This document shows positions 17,325 to 29,286 of a DNA stretch of 64,000 bases, one piece after another. The notes below the pieces were generated by a model. The model made no database searches. It was given only the letters and a program-made list of their open reading frames with translations, and was not told the DNA's origin. How positions within the stretch are numbered: position 1 is the first letter of the stretch; the number at the start of each line of letters is the position of its first letter. The position numbers and the translations under genes were made by a program. The stretch comes from Pseudomonas putida (lineage in GTDB: Bacteria > Pseudomonadota > Gammaproteobacteria > Pseudomonadales > Pseudomonadaceae): the NCBI RefSeq assembly GCF_001976065.1, contig NZ_MNAH01000013.1:2142-66141 (forward strand), read 5' to 3'.

Positions 17325-18680
17325 ATGAGAATGCTAAACAGCGTGCTGGCAGCATCCCTGGCGGCGGTCATTGCCGGTCAGGCCCAGGCGGCCGTATCGA
17401 CCAAGGAAGCGGCGAAGTTGGGCACCAGCCTGACCCCTGTCGGCGCCGAGATGGCGGCCAATGCCGATGGCTCGATTCCGGCCTACACAGGCGGGCTGAC
17501 CACCGCGCCAGCCGGCTTCAAGGCGGGCGATGGCATGCGCCCGGATCCATTTGCCGACGAGAAGCCGCTGCTGGTCATCGATGGCAAGAACGTCGACAAA
17601 TACAAGGACCTGCTGACGGCCACCACGGCCGAGCTGGCCAAGCGTTATTCCACCTATCACATCAACGTATACCCGACCCACCGCACCGTCGCCCTGCCGC
17701 AGGCGGTGCTGGACAACAGCGTAAAAAATGCCACCGGCACCCAGTCCATCAACGGCGGCTTGTCCATCGATAACCTGTTGCCCGGCGTGCCGTTCCCGAT
17801 CCCGACCTCGGGCAGCGAGGCGATGTGGAACCACCTGCTGCGCGTCGGCGGCAATCGCAACGTCAAGTACGACTCCTGGAACGTCGACTCGGCGGGTGTG
17901 CCGAGCCTGTCCACCACCGCGCTATCGTTCTCCAGCTATCCGATCTACGACGAAATGTCGAAGCCGTTCAAGAGCACGGACGTTTTCTTTCAGATGAAGC
18001 TGTACTACACCGGCCCCGCGCGCCGGGCGGGCGAGGCGATCATGCTCAAGGATACCGCCAACCCATTGGAGCAGCCGCGCCGCAGCTGGCAGTACCTGCC
18101 GGGCCAGCGTCGAGTCAAGCTGGCGCCCGACCTGGCCTATGACACGCCCAACCCGGGTACGGGTGGTGCGGGCACTTACGACGATGTGTTCGTCTTCAAC
18201 GGTGCGCTGGATCGCTTCGACTGGAAACTGGTGGGCAAGCAGGAAATGCTCGTGCCCTACAACACCTACAAGCTGACCTACGCCGTGGACGTCAAGCAGC
18301 TGACCACCCCCAACCACATCGCATCTGACTTCGTGCGTTGGGAGAAACACCGCGTGTGGGTGGTGGAGGGCACGCTCAAGTCCGGTGCCCGGCACATCTA
18401 CCAGAAGCGCCGCATCTACCTGGATGAAGACAGCTGGATCGCTCTGGCCTCTGACCAGTACGACTCGAGCGGCAAGCTCTACCGGGGTTCCTTCGCCTTC
18501 CTCAGCCAGAGCTACGACAAGAAGATCCCCGATGTCTCGCCGTTCATGATCTACGACCTGGTGGGTGGCTCCTACAACATCAACGGCATCACGGGCACCT
18601 ACGGCGGCATCAAGTACATCGAGCCTCTATCGAAGGCGCAGTGGGCGCCGGATGCGCTGGCAGGGTCAGGTATCCGCTAA
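17325..18680 (+). CDS. DUF1329 family periplasmic protein (LolB-like fold)
   Basis: 451 residues from the ATG at 17325, which has GGAGAG upstream; an earlier in-frame start at 17286 gives a non-signal-like leader. Residues 1-23 are a signal peptide ending in AQA-A. The body carries features seen in DUF1329: the ADGSIPAYTGGLT motif near residue 47, QPRRSWQYLPGQRRVKLAPDLAYDTPN in the centre, and RRIYLDEDSWIALASDQYD near the end. The fold resembles lipoprotein carriers, so it may carry a lipidic ligand across the periplasm to or from its DUF1302 partner. That is inference from family and context. Confidence 0.8.
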   Translation: MRMLNSVLAASLAAVIAGQAQAAVSTKEAAKLGTSLTPVGAEMAANADGSIPAYTGGLTTAPAGFKAGDGMRPDPFADEKPLLVIDGKNVDKYKDLLTATTAELAKRYSTYHINVYPTHRTVALPQAVLDNSVKNATGTQSINGGLSIDNLLPGVPFPIPTSGSEAMWNHLLRVGGNRNVKYDSWNVDSAGVPSLSTTALSFSSYPIYDEMSKPFKSTDVFFQMKLYYTGPARRAGEAIMLKDTANPLEQPRRSWQYLPGQRRVKLAPDLAYDTPNPGTGGAGTYDDVFVFNGALDRFDWKLVGKQEMLVPYNTYKLTYAVDVKQLTTPNHIASDFVRWEKHRVWVVEGTLKSGARHIYQKRRIYLDEDSWIALASDQYDSSGKLYRGSFAFLSQSYDKKIPDVSPFMIYDLVGGSYNINGITGTYGGIKYIEPLSKAQWAPDALAGSGIR

Positions 18681-18738
18681 GCGTCAGGCAACAAGAGTCC
18701 GGGCGGCTTGAGTGCCGTTCGTCTGGGGTTACCGACTC

Positions 18739-18775
18739 CGACGCCGGGCTGCACCTTGAGTGCATCGCGGCGTCG
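18739..18775 (+). promoter_or_regulatory. Intercistronic hairpin between DUF1329 and Ycf48-like genes
   Basis: CGACGCCG pairs perfectly with CGGCGTCG, with an inner TGCAC/GTGCA stem. It is followed by TTTAC only, so it is more likely an attenuator or mRNA-stability element than a full terminator. It sits 20 bp before the next start codon. Confidence 0.45.
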
Positions 18776-18794
18776 TTTACCTTGAAGGTGCGGT

Positions 18795-19880
18795 ATGGGT
18801 TCCATGAGAAATTTAGTGCTGGCGCTGCTGTGTACGCTGTTGGCTCTGGTGCAGGGTGTCGCCCGGGCGGGCGCTTATGTCGATGTGCTGGACCTGCCCG
18901 CCAAGCCCAGTGCCCTGGCCGTGCGCAGCCCCTTGATCGACATCGCCCGGGCCGGTGAGCGCCTGGTCACCGTTGGCCAGCGTGGCCATATTCTTTATTC
19001 CGATGACGCCGGTCAGCACTGGTTGCAGGCGGGCGTGCCGCTGAGCAGCGATCTGACCGCGGTGTTTTTTCCGACCGCCAGTCAGGGTTGGGCGGTGGGT
19101 AACGACGGCGTCGTGTTGCACAGCAGCGATGCCGGCGCGACGTGGAGCAAACAGCTCGACGGCCGCCAGATCGGTGAATTGCTGGTCAGGCATTACTCGG
19201 CGTTGGCCAGTGCCGAACCGGGCAACGTGCAATGGCCGCTGCTGGTCGCCGAAGGCCAGCGCCTGGTGGAGCAGGGCGCGGACAAACCGCTGCTCGACGT
19301 CTGGTTCGCCAATGACAAAGTCGGCTATGTGGTCGGTGTGTTCAACCTGATCCTGCGCACCGAGGACGGTGGCCAGAGCTGGACGCCGTTCCAGGATCGC
19401 ACCGACAACCCGAAAGGCTTCCACCTCAATGCCATCGCCTCCACCGGGGATGCGCTGTACATCGCCGGCGAACAGGGCCTGTTGCTCAAATGGAATGACC
19501 ACTCTCAGCGCTTCGCCGCCGTGCCGACGCCTTACCAGGGCAGCTTCTTCGGTGTGGTCGGCAAGCCTGACGAGGTGCTGGTCTACGGCCTGCGCGGCAA
19601 CGTGCTGCGCAGTACCGATGGCGGGCAGCACTGGACCGCACTGGACAGTGGCCTGCACGTCAGCATCACCGCCGCACTCGTCGACGGCCATGGCCAATAC
19701 CACCTGTTCACTCAGGCCGGACACGCGCTGGCCAGCCAGACGGGCGACCGGCTGCAGTTAATGCCGCACCAGGATTTGCCACCCGTAGCCGGGGCCACCC
19801 TGGCCGCCAATGGTTCGCTGGTGGTGGTGGGCAGCCGTGGCGCCCAGACGCTGGCCGCCGATCCAGCCCTCGAACCCTAA
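18795..19880 (+). CDS. Ycf48/BNR-repeat beta-propeller protein, periplasmic
   Basis: 361 residues with a signal peptide (residues 1-26, ending ARA-G). The body has repeated BNR/Asp-box-like blades: YSDDAGQHWLQAG, HSSDAGATWSKQ, RTEDGGQSWTPF and RSTDGGQHWTALD. These give a seven-bladed propeller like the photosystem assembly factor Ycf48. In proteobacteria such a gene is regularly found between DUF1302/DUF1329 and an RND protein, as here. It probably acts as a scaffold for the envelope machinery. GAAGGTG precedes the ATG at 18795. Confidence 0.82.
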   Translation: MGSMRNLVLALLCTLLALVQGVARAGAYVDVLDLPAKPSALAVRSPLIDIARAGERLVTVGQRGHILYSDDAGQHWLQAGVPLSSDLTAVFFPTASQGWAVGNDGVVLHSSDAGATWSKQLDGRQIGELLVRHYSALASAEPGNVQWPLLVAEGQRLVEQGADKPLLDVWFANDKVGYVVGVFNLILRTEDGGQSWTPFQDRTDNPKGFHLNAIASTGDALYIAGEQGLLLKWNDHSQRFAAVPTPYQGSFFGVVGKPDEVLVYGLRGNVLRSTDGGQHWTALDSGLHVSITAALVDGHGQYHLFTQAGHALASQTGDRLQLMPHQDLPPVAGATLAANGSLVVVGSRGAQTLAADPALEP

Positions 19881-19896
19881 GAGCGAGAACCCAGAC

Positions 19897-22419
19897 ATGG
19901 GCAATATCAAACAAGACGCCATGCCGGTGATCCGCGAACTGCGTGATTTCGACCGCCGCTCCGGCAACCTGCTGGAAAGGCTGGTGTTCAACTATCGGCC
20001 GCTGTTCATGCTGCTGATGGCCATGGCCACGGTGATGCTGGGCTACATGGCCGTGACCCGCCTGGAGCTGCGCCCCAGCTTCGAGAAGATGATTCCCCAG
20101 AGCCAGCCATACATCCAGAATTACCTGGAGAATCGCCAGTCGCTGCGTGGATTGGGCAACTCGGTGCGGGTGGTGGTGGAGAACACCCAGGGCGATATCT
20201 TCGACCCCGGTTACCTGGAGGTGCTCAAGCAGGTCAACGACCAGTTGTTCCTCACCGAAGGCGTCGACCGCTCCTGGATGAAGTCGCTGTGGAGTCCCGG
20301 AGTGCGCTGGACGGAAGTCACCCAGGAAGGTTTCCAGGGTGGGCCGGTGATGCCCGATACCTACCGCGGCTCGCCCGGGGACATCGAGCGTCTGCGCCAG
20401 AACATCGGTCGGGCCGGCATCGTCGGCAGCCTGGTGGCCAGCGATTTCAAGTCAAGCATGCTGATCGTGCCGCTGCTGGACAAGGCCTCGGCCACCGGCC
20501 AGAGCATCAACTACCACCAGTTTTCGCAGATGCTCGAAGAGCAATTGCGCGACAAGATCGAATACGCCGGCGACAGCGCCGCACGCAAATCCGGCGCCGA
20601 GGGCAAGGGCCCGTACAAGGTCCGGGTGATCGGTTTCGCCAAGTTGATGGGCGACCTGATCGATGGCCTGCTCCAGGTGATGATGTTCTTCGGCCTGGCC
20701 GTGGTCACTTCCCTGGTCATCATCTACGCCTACACCCGTTGCGTGCGCAGCACCCTGCTGGTGGTCGGCTGTTCGCTGATTGCGGTGGTCTGGCAGCTGG
20801 GCATCGTTGCCTGGCTGGGTTATGCCATCGACCCGTATTCGGTGCTGGTGCCGTTTTTGATCTTCGCCATCGGCGTGTCCCACGCGGCGCAGAAGATGAA
20901 CGGCATCATGCAGGACATCGCCCGTGGCACGCACAAGCTGATCGCCGCGCGCTACACCTTCCGTCGTCTGTTCATCGCTGGCGTTACTGCGTTGCTGGCT
21001 GACGCGGTAGGTTTCGCCGTGCTGATGCTGATCGACATTCCGGTGATCCAGGACCTGGCGATTACCGCCAGCATCGGTGTCGCCGTGCTGATTTTCACCT
21101 CCTTGTTGCTGATGCCGGTGGCGCTGTCCTACATCGGGGTAGGGCGCAAGGCCGCCGAGCGCGCGCTGAAAATCGACACCCGTGCCGACGGCCACAAGGG
21201 CTTTGGCAAACTCTGGGATTGGCTCGACCGCTTCACCACCCGCAAGTGGGCGACCGGCGCGGTGTTGGTCGCGGCGCTGATGGGCATCGGCGGTTTCATG
21301 GTTAGCCTGCAACTGAAAATCGGCGACCTCGACAGCGGCGCACCGGAGTTACGTGCCGACTCGCGCTACAACCGCGACAACGCCTACATCACCAGCCACT
21401 ACGCACTGTCCAGCGACCTGTTCGCGGTGATGATCAAGACCCCGGCGGAAGGCTGCCTGAGTTACCAGACCCTGGTCCTCGCCGACCGCCTGGCCTGGGA
21501 GCTGCAGCAATCACCGGGGGTGCAGGCGACGTCTTCGCTGGTCAACGCGGTACGCCAGATCACCGCCGGCACCTATGAAGGCAACCCCAAGCTCAACAGC
21601 ATCCAGCGCAACCAGGACGTGCTCAACTACGCCGCGCAGCAGGCCTCGGTCAACTCGCCGGAGCTGTTCAACAACAACTGCTCGTTGATGCCGGTGATTG
21701 CCTTCCTCAAGGATCACAAGGCCGAGACCCTCGACGCCGTGGTGGCGATTGCTGACAAGTTTGCCAAGGAAAACAGCAGCCCGGATCGCCAGTTCCTGCT
21801 GGCGGCCGGCAGTGCCGGGATCGAAGCGGCGACCAACATCGTGGTGCGCGAGGCCAACCGCACCATGCTGTTCTACGTCTATGCGGCGGTGACGCTGTTT
21901 TGCCTGATCACCTTCCGCAGTTGGCGCGCCACGCTGGTGGCGCTGCTGCCGCTGGTGCTGACCTCGATCCTCTGTGAGGCCTTGATGGTGGTCATGGGCA
22001 TCGGCGTGAAAGTCGCGACCTTGCCGGTGATCGCCCTCGGCGTGGGCATCGGCGTCGACTACGCCCTGTACCTGCTCAGCGTCCAGCTGCACCACCAGCG
22101 CCAAGGCCTGCCGCTGTCCCAGGCCTACCGCAACGCCGTGTCGTTCACCGGCCGGGTGGTCGGGCTGGTCGGTATCACCCTGGCGGCCGGCGTGGTGTGC
22201 TGGGTCTGGTCGCCGATCAAGTTCCAGGCCGACATGGGCATCCTGCTGACCTTCATGTTCCTGTGGAACATGCTCGGCGCGCTGATCCTGATTCCTGCCC
22301 TGTCGTACTTCCTGCTGCGTGAGCGGGTGCCGGTCGCGCACGCCCGTGCCACGCAAGCCGCTTTATCCCCATCCCCTGAACGCCCGGGCATGCCCCATGC
22401 CCTGGCCACTTCCGAGTAA
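19897..22419 (+). CDS. RND superfamily transporter (MmpL/HpnN-like)
   Basis: 840 residues from the ATG at 19897. Two halves each start with one membrane helix (about residues 30-50 and 455-475), then a periplasmic loop, then five to six helices, the duplicated RND layout. Charged residues in helix 4 (LPVIALGVGIGVDYALYLLSV) match the SSD/MMPL subfamily rather than AcrB. This branch moves lipids, hopanoids or other hydrophobic compounds. With DUF1302, DUF1329 and the Ycf48-like protein it forms a conserved envelope set, here in front of fatty-acid degradation genes. It overlaps no neighbour; the acyl-CoA dehydrogenase begins 6 bp later. Confidence 0.85.
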   Translation: MGNIKQDAMPVIRELRDFDRRSGNLLERLVFNYRPLFMLLMAMATVMLGYMAVTRLELRPSFEKMIPQSQPYIQNYLENRQSLRGLGNSVRVVVENTQGDIFDPGYLEVLKQVNDQLFLTEGVDRSWMKSLWSPGVRWTEVTQEGFQGGPVMPDTYRGSPGDIERLRQNIGRAGIVGSLVASDFKSSMLIVPLLDKASATGQSINYHQFSQMLEEQLRDKIEYAGDSAARKSGAEGKGPYKVRVIGFAKLMGDLIDGLLQVMMFFGLAVVTSLVIIYAYTRCVRSTLLVVGCSLIAVVWQLGIVAWLGYAIDPYSVLVPFLIFAIGVSHAAQKMNGIMQDIARGTHKLIAARYTFRRLFIAGVTALLADAVGFAVLMLIDIPVIQDLAITASIGVAVLIFTSLLLMPVALSYIGVGRKAAERALKIDTRADGHKGFGKLWDWLDRFTTRKWATGAVLVAALMGIGGFMVSLQLKIGDLDSGAPELRADSRYNRDNAYITSHYALSSDLFAVMIKTPAEGCLSYQTLVLADRLAWELQQSPGVQATSSLVNAVRQITAGTYEGNPKLNSIQRNQDVLNYAAQQASVNSPELFNNNCSLMPVIAFLKDHKAETLDAVVAIADKFAKENSSPDRQFLLAAGSAGIEAATNIVVREANRTMLFYVYAAVTLFCLITFRSWRATLVALLPLVLTSILCEALMVVMGIGVKVATLPVIALGVGIGVDYALYLLSVQLHHQRQGLPLSQAYRNAVSFTGRVVGLVGITLAAGVVCWVWSPIKFQADMGILLTFMFLWNMLGALILIPALSYFLLRERVPVAHARATQAALSPSPERPGMPHALATSE

Positions 22420-22424
22420 GCACT

Positions 22425-24203
<1,779 letters not shown>

Positions 24204-24220
24204 ACCAGGAATTCACGACC

Positions 24221-25864
24221 ATGCTCAAGACAAAAATAATTCCCCCGGCAGATGGCGCCTACAGCTACCCGCTGTTGATCAAGCGACTGTTGCTGTCGGG
24301 TGAGCGCTACCAACCCGACAACGAGATTGTCTACGCCGACAAGCTGCGCTACAGCTACAAGACCCTGATCGAGCGCATCCATCGCCTGGCCAATGCGCTG
24401 ACGGCGGCCGGGGTCAAGGCCGGGGACACCGTGGCCATGCTCGACTGGGACAGCCACCGCTACCTGGAAAGTTTCTTTGCCGTGCCGATGATCGGCGCGG
24501 TGCTGCACACGGTGAACATTCGCCTGTCGCCAGAGCAGGTGCTCTACACCATGAACCACGCCGAGGACGACCTGGTGCTGGTGCATGACGACTTCCTGCC
24601 GATGATCGAGCAGATCCAGGGCGGCCTGAACACCGTGAAAGGCTTTATCAGGCTGACTGACGACGCGGCGACCGGCACCGAGCTGCCTGTACTGGGGGAG
24701 TACGAAAGCCTGCTCGCCCAGGCCGCCTGCCATTACGACTTCCCTGACTTCGATGAGAACTCGGTAGCGACTCTGTTCTACACCACGGGCACCACCGGCG
24801 ACCCCAAGGGCGTGTATTTCACCCATCGCCAACTGGTCCTGCATACCCTGAATGCCGTGGGCACCTTGGGCGCCAACCAAAGCTTCGCTCTGCTGCGTTC
24901 CGACGACGTTTACATGCCGATCACGCCGATGTTCCACGTGCATGCCTGGGGCGTGCCCTATGTCGCGACCCTGTTGGGCATCAAGCAGGTCTACCCCGGA
25001 CGTTACGAGCCCAACAGCCTGGTGCGGTTGTTTCGCGAAGAGAAGGTGACCTTTTCCCACTGCGTGCCGACCATCCTGCAGATGATCCTCGGCTGCGAGG
25101 AAGCGGCGCAGACCGACTTCGAGGGCTGGAAAATGCTCCTGGGTGGCAGTGCGCTGACCCTGGCCATCGCTGCCCAGGCGTCCGCCCGAGGCATGGGCGT
25201 GCACAGCGGCTACGGCATGTCCGAGACCTGCCCGATGCTCTGCTCGACCTACCTGCGGGCGCAGGCGCTCGAGCAACCGATGCCAGCGCAACTGCCCGCG
25301 CGCATCAAGACCGGCATGCCGATCGCGATGGTCGACTTGAAAATCGTCGATGCCAGCAGCAACAGCGTGCCCCACGATGGCGAGTCCTTGGGCGAGATCG
25401 TGGTGCGTGCACCCTGGCTGACCCAGGGCTATCTGAAGGACCCGCAAAAGGGCGCCGAGCTGTGGCAGGGCGGTTGGCTGCACACCGGCGACCTGGCGTC
25501 CATCGACCCTCAGGGCGGGGTGGAGATCAAGGACCGGATCAAGGACGTGATCAAGACGGGCGGCGAGTGGATCAGTTCCCTGGAGCTGGAGAACCTGATC
25601 AGCGAACACGCCTCGGTCACGTCCGTCGCAGTGGTCGGCATCGCCGACGAGCAATGGGGCGAACGGCCCCTGGCCCTGGTGGTGTGTGAGCCCGGCCACT
25701 ACCTGGATCGCAAGATCCTCGAGACGCACCTGCAAGGGTTTGTCGAGCGCGGCCGCATCAACAAATGGGCGATCCCCAAGCAGTTCAAGTTCGTCGCCGA
25801 GATCCCCAAGACCAGCGTCGGCAAGATCAACAAGAAGCTGATTCGGGAAAGCGCGTTGAGCTAA
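24221..25864 (+). CDS. Acyl-CoA synthetase (AMP-forming fatty-acid:CoA ligase)
   Basis: 547 residues from the ATG at 24221 (AGGA upstream); a TTG at 24200 is possible and would overlap the dehydrogenase. The ATP-binding P-loop YTTGTTGDPKG is intact, followed by the YGMSETCP motif and the C-terminal TGDLA...DRIKDVIKTGGEWIS hinge, and the catalytic lysine in TSVGKINKK. This is the medium/long-chain or DmdB-like branch. It would activate the acid for the acyl-CoA dehydrogenase encoded immediately upstream. Confidence 0.88.
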   Translation: MLKTKIIPPADGAYSYPLLIKRLLLSGERYQPDNEIVYADKLRYSYKTLIERIHRLANALTAAGVKAGDTVAMLDWDSHRYLESFFAVPMIGAVLHTVNIRLSPEQVLYTMNHAEDDLVLVHDDFLPMIEQIQGGLNTVKGFIRLTDDAATGTELPVLGEYESLLAQAACHYDFPDFDENSVATLFYTTGTTGDPKGVYFTHRQLVLHTLNAVGTLGANQSFALLRSDDVYMPITPMFHVHAWGVPYVATLLGIKQVYPGRYEPNSLVRLFREEKVTFSHCVPTILQMILGCEEAAQTDFEGWKMLLGGSALTLAIAAQASARGMGVHSGYGMSETCPMLCSTYLRAQALEQPMPAQLPARIKTGMPIAMVDLKIVDASSNSVPHDGESLGEIVVRAPWLTQGYLKDPQKGAELWQGGWLHTGDLASIDPQGGVEIKDRIKDVIKTGGEWISSLELENLISEHASVTSVAVVGIADEQWGERPLALVVCEPGHYLDRKILETHLQGFVERGRINKWAIPKQFKFVAEIPKTSVGKINKKLIRESALS

Positions 25865-25919
25865 GGGAGACCGCCCTGTCTTGCGTTTTCCACTGCTTTA
25901 TCCGATTGAGAAAATATCC

Positions 25920-28031
25920 ATGAAAAACCTGATCCATTACCGTCGTGAAGATTCCCTGGCCCTGATCGGCCTCACCAGTGCCCCGGTCAACGCCCTCGGC
26001 CAAGCCCTGCGCGAGCAACTGCTTGAAGCTTGCGAACGTGCCGCCGCGGACGCCAGCGTGAGAGCGATTGTCCTCCACGGCGAGGGGCTGGTGTTCAGCG
26101 CGGGCGCCGACATTTCCGAGTTTGGCAGCGCCGCGTCGTTTGCCCGGCCGGACCTGTCGAGCCTGCTGGTGCGCCTCACCGAACTGGACAAGCCTTTGAT
26201 CGCCGCCATCGGAGGACTGGCGTTGGGGGGCGGGCTGGAACTCGCCTTGGCCTGCGGCTACCGCGTGGCGGAGGCCGGGGCACGCCTGGGCCTACCGGAA
26301 ATCAAGCTCGGCTTGCTGCCCGGCGCCGGTGGCACCCAGCGGCTGCCGCGTCTGATCGGCGCCGAGGCCGCGCTGGAGATGATCGTTTCGGGCCAGCCGA
26401 TCACGGCGGCCAAGGCTCTGGCGCTTGGCCTGATCGAGCGCGTGGCACCAGACGCTGACAGCCTGCTCGATACCGCGCGCAGCCTTGCCAATGACTTGAT
26501 TGCCCGGCAGGCGCCGGCGCGTCCGGGCTGGCCGCACGCGAATCCGGGAGCAACCCTGCCGGTGAACTATTTTGCCGACTACCGCACAGCGAACCAGAGT
26601 CGTTGGAAGGGCCAGAGCGCGCCACAACGCGTCGTGGCGGCGATCGAGGCGGCCTGCCGCCTGCCCTTGGCCGAAGGCCTGGCCAGGGAGAGCGAACTGT
26701 TCAAGGAGGCCGAGGCGTCCAGCGAATCCGAGGCGCTGCGCCATGTGTTTTTCGCCGAGCGTGAAATCGGCAAGCTGCCGGGGCTGGACGCGGGAACGCC
26801 GATCCGGCCGATCAACCGGGTCGCAGTGATCGGCGCCGGCACCATGGGTGGCGGGATCGCGATGAACTTTGCCAATGCGGGCATGGCGGTAACCCTTCTG
26901 GAGCTCAAGGCCGATGCCCTGGCACGTGGTCTTGAGCTGATTGGCAAAAACTACGAAACCAGCGTGCAGCGCGGCAAGCTCACCGCAGCGCAGATGGATC
27001 AGCGCTTGGCGCTGATCCACGGCACCCTCGACTACGCAGATATCGCCGACGCTGACCTCGTGATCGAAGCGGTGTTCGAGAACCTGTCGATCAAGCAGCA
27101 GGTGTTTCGCACCCTGGACGAGGTGTGCAAGGCCGGCGCGATCCTGGCGAGCAATACCTCGACCCTGGATGTCGACGCCATTGCCGCCGTCACCCGCAGG
27201 CCCGAGGACGTGGTCGGCCTGCACTTCTTCAGCCCGGCCAACGTCATGCGGTTGCTCGAAGTAGTACGCGGCACCGCCACGGCCCCAGACGTCCTGGCCA
27301 CCACACTGAAAATCGCCAAGCGCATCGGCAAGATCCCGGTGGTCTCCGGGGTGTGCTTCGGCTTCATCGGCAACCGCATGCTCGAACCCTATTCCCGCGA
27401 AGCGCACCGCCTGCTGCTCGAAGGTGCATCGCCTGCGCAGATCGACAAGGTGCTCACCGACCTTGGCCTGGCCATGGGCGTGTTGGCCATGCACGACCTG
27501 GCCGGCATCGATGTCAGCTTTCTGGTGCGTGAATCGCGCCGTGAGCTCATCGCCCACGACCCGGGTTATTGCAAGCTCGCCGACGCGCTCTACGGCCTCG
27601 GCCGTTTTGGCCAGAAGACCCGCAGCGGCTATTACCTCTACGAAGGCCGCGAGCGCAAGGAAGACCCGCAAGTGCTGGCATTGGCCGAGCAGATCGCCGG
27701 CGAACTGGGCATCCAGCGCCGCGCCATCAGCGATCAGGAAATCCACGACCGCTGCCTGTTGATGCTGGTCAACGAAGGCATCCAGCTGCTCGACGAAGGC
27801 ATCGCCCAGCGCAGCAGCGACATCGACCTGGTCTGGATCAACGGCTACGGCTTTCCGGCCTGGCGCGGTGGCCCGCTGCACTACGCGCAAGGGCTGGGGC
27901 TGGCCCATGTACTCGAGCGCATTCGCCATTACCGAGAGGCACTCGGTACCTACGGCGAAATGTGGTTCCAGCCAGCGCCATTGCTGGAGCGCCTGGTTGC
28001 CAGCGACCAGGCCCGCATCGAACGCAACTGA
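25920..28031 (+). CDS. Bifunctional enoyl-CoA hydratase / 3-hydroxyacyl-CoA dehydrogenase (FadB-like)
   Basis: 703 residues from the ATG at 25920. The N-terminal crotonase domain (about 1-190) has the oxyanion-hole motifs FSAGADISEFG and GGLALGGGLELALACGYRV. It is followed by the NAD-binding Rossmann fold NRVAVIGAGTMGGGIAMNFA (about residue 298) and the C-terminal dehydrogenase domain with GFIGNRM. The size and single-chain layout are of the monomeric peroxisomal-multifunctional type rather than the FadB that pairs with FadA. It catalyses hydration and oxidation of enoyl-CoA. A perfect hairpin follows before the thiolase. Confidence 0.9.
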   Translation: MKNLIHYRREDSLALIGLTSAPVNALGQALREQLLEACERAAADASVRAIVLHGEGLVFSAGADISEFGSAASFARPDLSSLLVRLTELDKPLIAAIGGLALGGGLELALACGYRVAEAGARLGLPEIKLGLLPGAGGTQRLPRLIGAEAALEMIVSGQPITAAKALALGLIERVAPDADSLLDTARSLANDLIARQAPARPGWPHANPGATLPVNYFADYRTANQSRWKGQSAPQRVVAAIEAACRLPLAEGLARESELFKEAEASSESEALRHVFFAEREIGKLPGLDAGTPIRPINRVAVIGAGTMGGGIAMNFANAGMAVTLLELKADALARGLELIGKNYETSVQRGKLTAAQMDQRLALIHGTLDYADIADADLVIEAVFENLSIKQQVFRTLDEVCKAGAILASNTSTLDVDAIAAVTRRPEDVVGLHFFSPANVMRLLEVVRGTATAPDVLATTLKIAKRIGKIPVVSGVCFGFIGNRMLEPYSREAHRLLLEGASPAQIDKVLTDLGLAMGVLAMHDLAGIDVSFLVRESRRELIAHDPGYCKLADALYGLGRFGQKTRSGYYLYEGRERKEDPQVLALAEQIAGELGIQRRAISDQEIHDRCLLMLVNEGIQLLDEGIAQRSSDIDLVWINGYGFPAWRGGPLHYAQGLGLAHVLERIRHYREALGTYGEMWFQPAPLLERLVASDQARIERN

Positions 28032-28037
28032 CCTTTG

Positions 28038-28061
28038 GCGGCCACTTCAGGGTGGCCGCCG
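28038..28061 (+). promoter_or_regulatory. Perfect 9-bp intercistronic hairpin
   Basis: GGCGGCCAC-TTCAGG-GTGGCCGCC forms a perfect stem-loop 6 bp after the FadB-like stop and 25 bp before the thiolase start. There is no T-run, so it may tune expression between the genes or protect mRNA ends. Confidence 0.5.
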
Positions 28062-28086
28062 CAACTGATAGCTGAGGACCTCAAGC

Positions 28087-29274
28087 ATGAAAGAAGCCGT
28101 CATTCTCTCCACGGCCCGTACGCCGATCGCCAAGGCGTTCCGTGGCGCGTACAACACCATCAAGTCGCCCACCTTGGCCGGTCACGCGATCCGCGAGGCT
28201 GTGGTGCGCGCGGGAATCGAAGCCCAGGAGATCGAAGACCTGGTGCTCGGCACCGCACTGACCAGCGGCACGGCGGGCCAGAACCTCGCGCGCATGGCCG
28301 CCCTGGCCGCGGGCTTGCCGCTGTCAGTCAGCGGGCAGACCCTGGACCGCCAGTGCGCCTCGGGCCTGATGGCCATCGCCACCGCCGCCAAGCAGATCAT
28401 GGTCGACGGCATGCCGGCTGCGATCGGTGCCGGCCAGGAAAACATCAGCGCCGTACAGAATCGCCACATGGCGTGGGCCTTTGAGGAGCGCGATCCGCGG
28501 GTGGAACGCAACGCGCTGCACGCCTACATGCCCATGTTGCAAACCGCTGAACTGGTCGCCAGGCGCTACGGGATCAGCCGCGAGGCCCAGGATGCCTACG
28601 CCCTGCAATCGCAGATGCGCACCGCGGCGGCGCAGCAGGCCGGGCGGTTCGACAGTGAAATCATCCCGGTCACCAGCCTTCGCCAGGTAATCGACAAAGT
28701 CACCGGCGAGACGACGCTGCAAGAAGTCACCCTCAAGGCCGATGAAGGCAACCGTCCTCAAACCCGCCTGGAAGACCTGGTCAACCTCAAGCCGGTGATC
28801 GACGGCGGGTGCATCACCGCCGGCAACGCCAGCCAATTGTCCGACGGCGCCAGCGCCTGCGTGTTGATGGATGCGCGCCTCGCCGAGCAGCGCAACCTCA
28901 AGCCGTTGGGCCTGTATCGCGGGATTGCCGTGGCCGGCCTGGCCCCGGAAGAAATGGGCATCGGCCCGGTGCTGGCGGTGCCCAAGCTGCTCAAGCAACA
29001 CGGCCTGAAGGTCGACGACATCGGCCTGTGGGAGCTCAATGAGGCCTTTGCCTGCCAGGTCCTGTACTGCCGCGACACCCTGGGCATCGACGACGGCCGG
29101 CTGAACGTCAATGGCGGCTCCATCGCCATCGGCCACCCGTACGGCATGAGTGGCGCGCGGATGGTCGGGCATGCTCTGCTGGAAGGCCGGCGCCGCGGGG
29201 TGAAGTATGTGGTGGTGACCATGTGCGTCGGCGGCGGCATGGGCGCTGCCGGGCTCTTCGAAGTGTTCCAGTAA
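28087..29274 (+). CDS. Acetyl-CoA acyltransferase / acetyltransferase (thiolase)
   Basis: 395 residues. All thiolase catalytic residues are present: C90 (LDRQCASG), H350 (IAIGHPYGMSGARM) and C380 (MCVGGGMG). It performs the final thiolytic cleavage of 3-ketoacyl-CoA. Its position after the FadB-like gene on the same strand completes a beta-oxidation cassette for the substrate handled by the upstream envelope genes. The stop lies 12 bp from the end of the convergent sigma-54 activator gene. Confidence 0.92.
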   Translation: MKEAVILSTARTPIAKAFRGAYNTIKSPTLAGHAIREAVVRAGIEAQEIEDLVLGTALTSGTAGQNLARMAALAAGLPLSVSGQTLDRQCASGLMAIATAAKQIMVDGMPAAIGAGQENISAVQNRHMAWAFEERDPRVERNALHAYMPMLQTAELVARRYGISREAQDAYALQSQMRTAAAQQAGRFDSEIIPVTSLRQVIDKVTGETTLQEVTLKADEGNRPQTRLEDLVNLKPVIDGGCITAGNASQLSDGASACVLMDARLAEQRNLKPLGLYRGIAVAGLAPEEMGIGPVLAVPKLLKQHGLKVDDIGLWELNEAFACQVLYCRDTLGIDDGRLNVNGGSIAIGHPYGMSGARMVGHALLEGRRRGVKYVVVTMCVGGGMGAAGLFEVFQ

Positions 29275-29286
29275 CCCGGGCAGCGT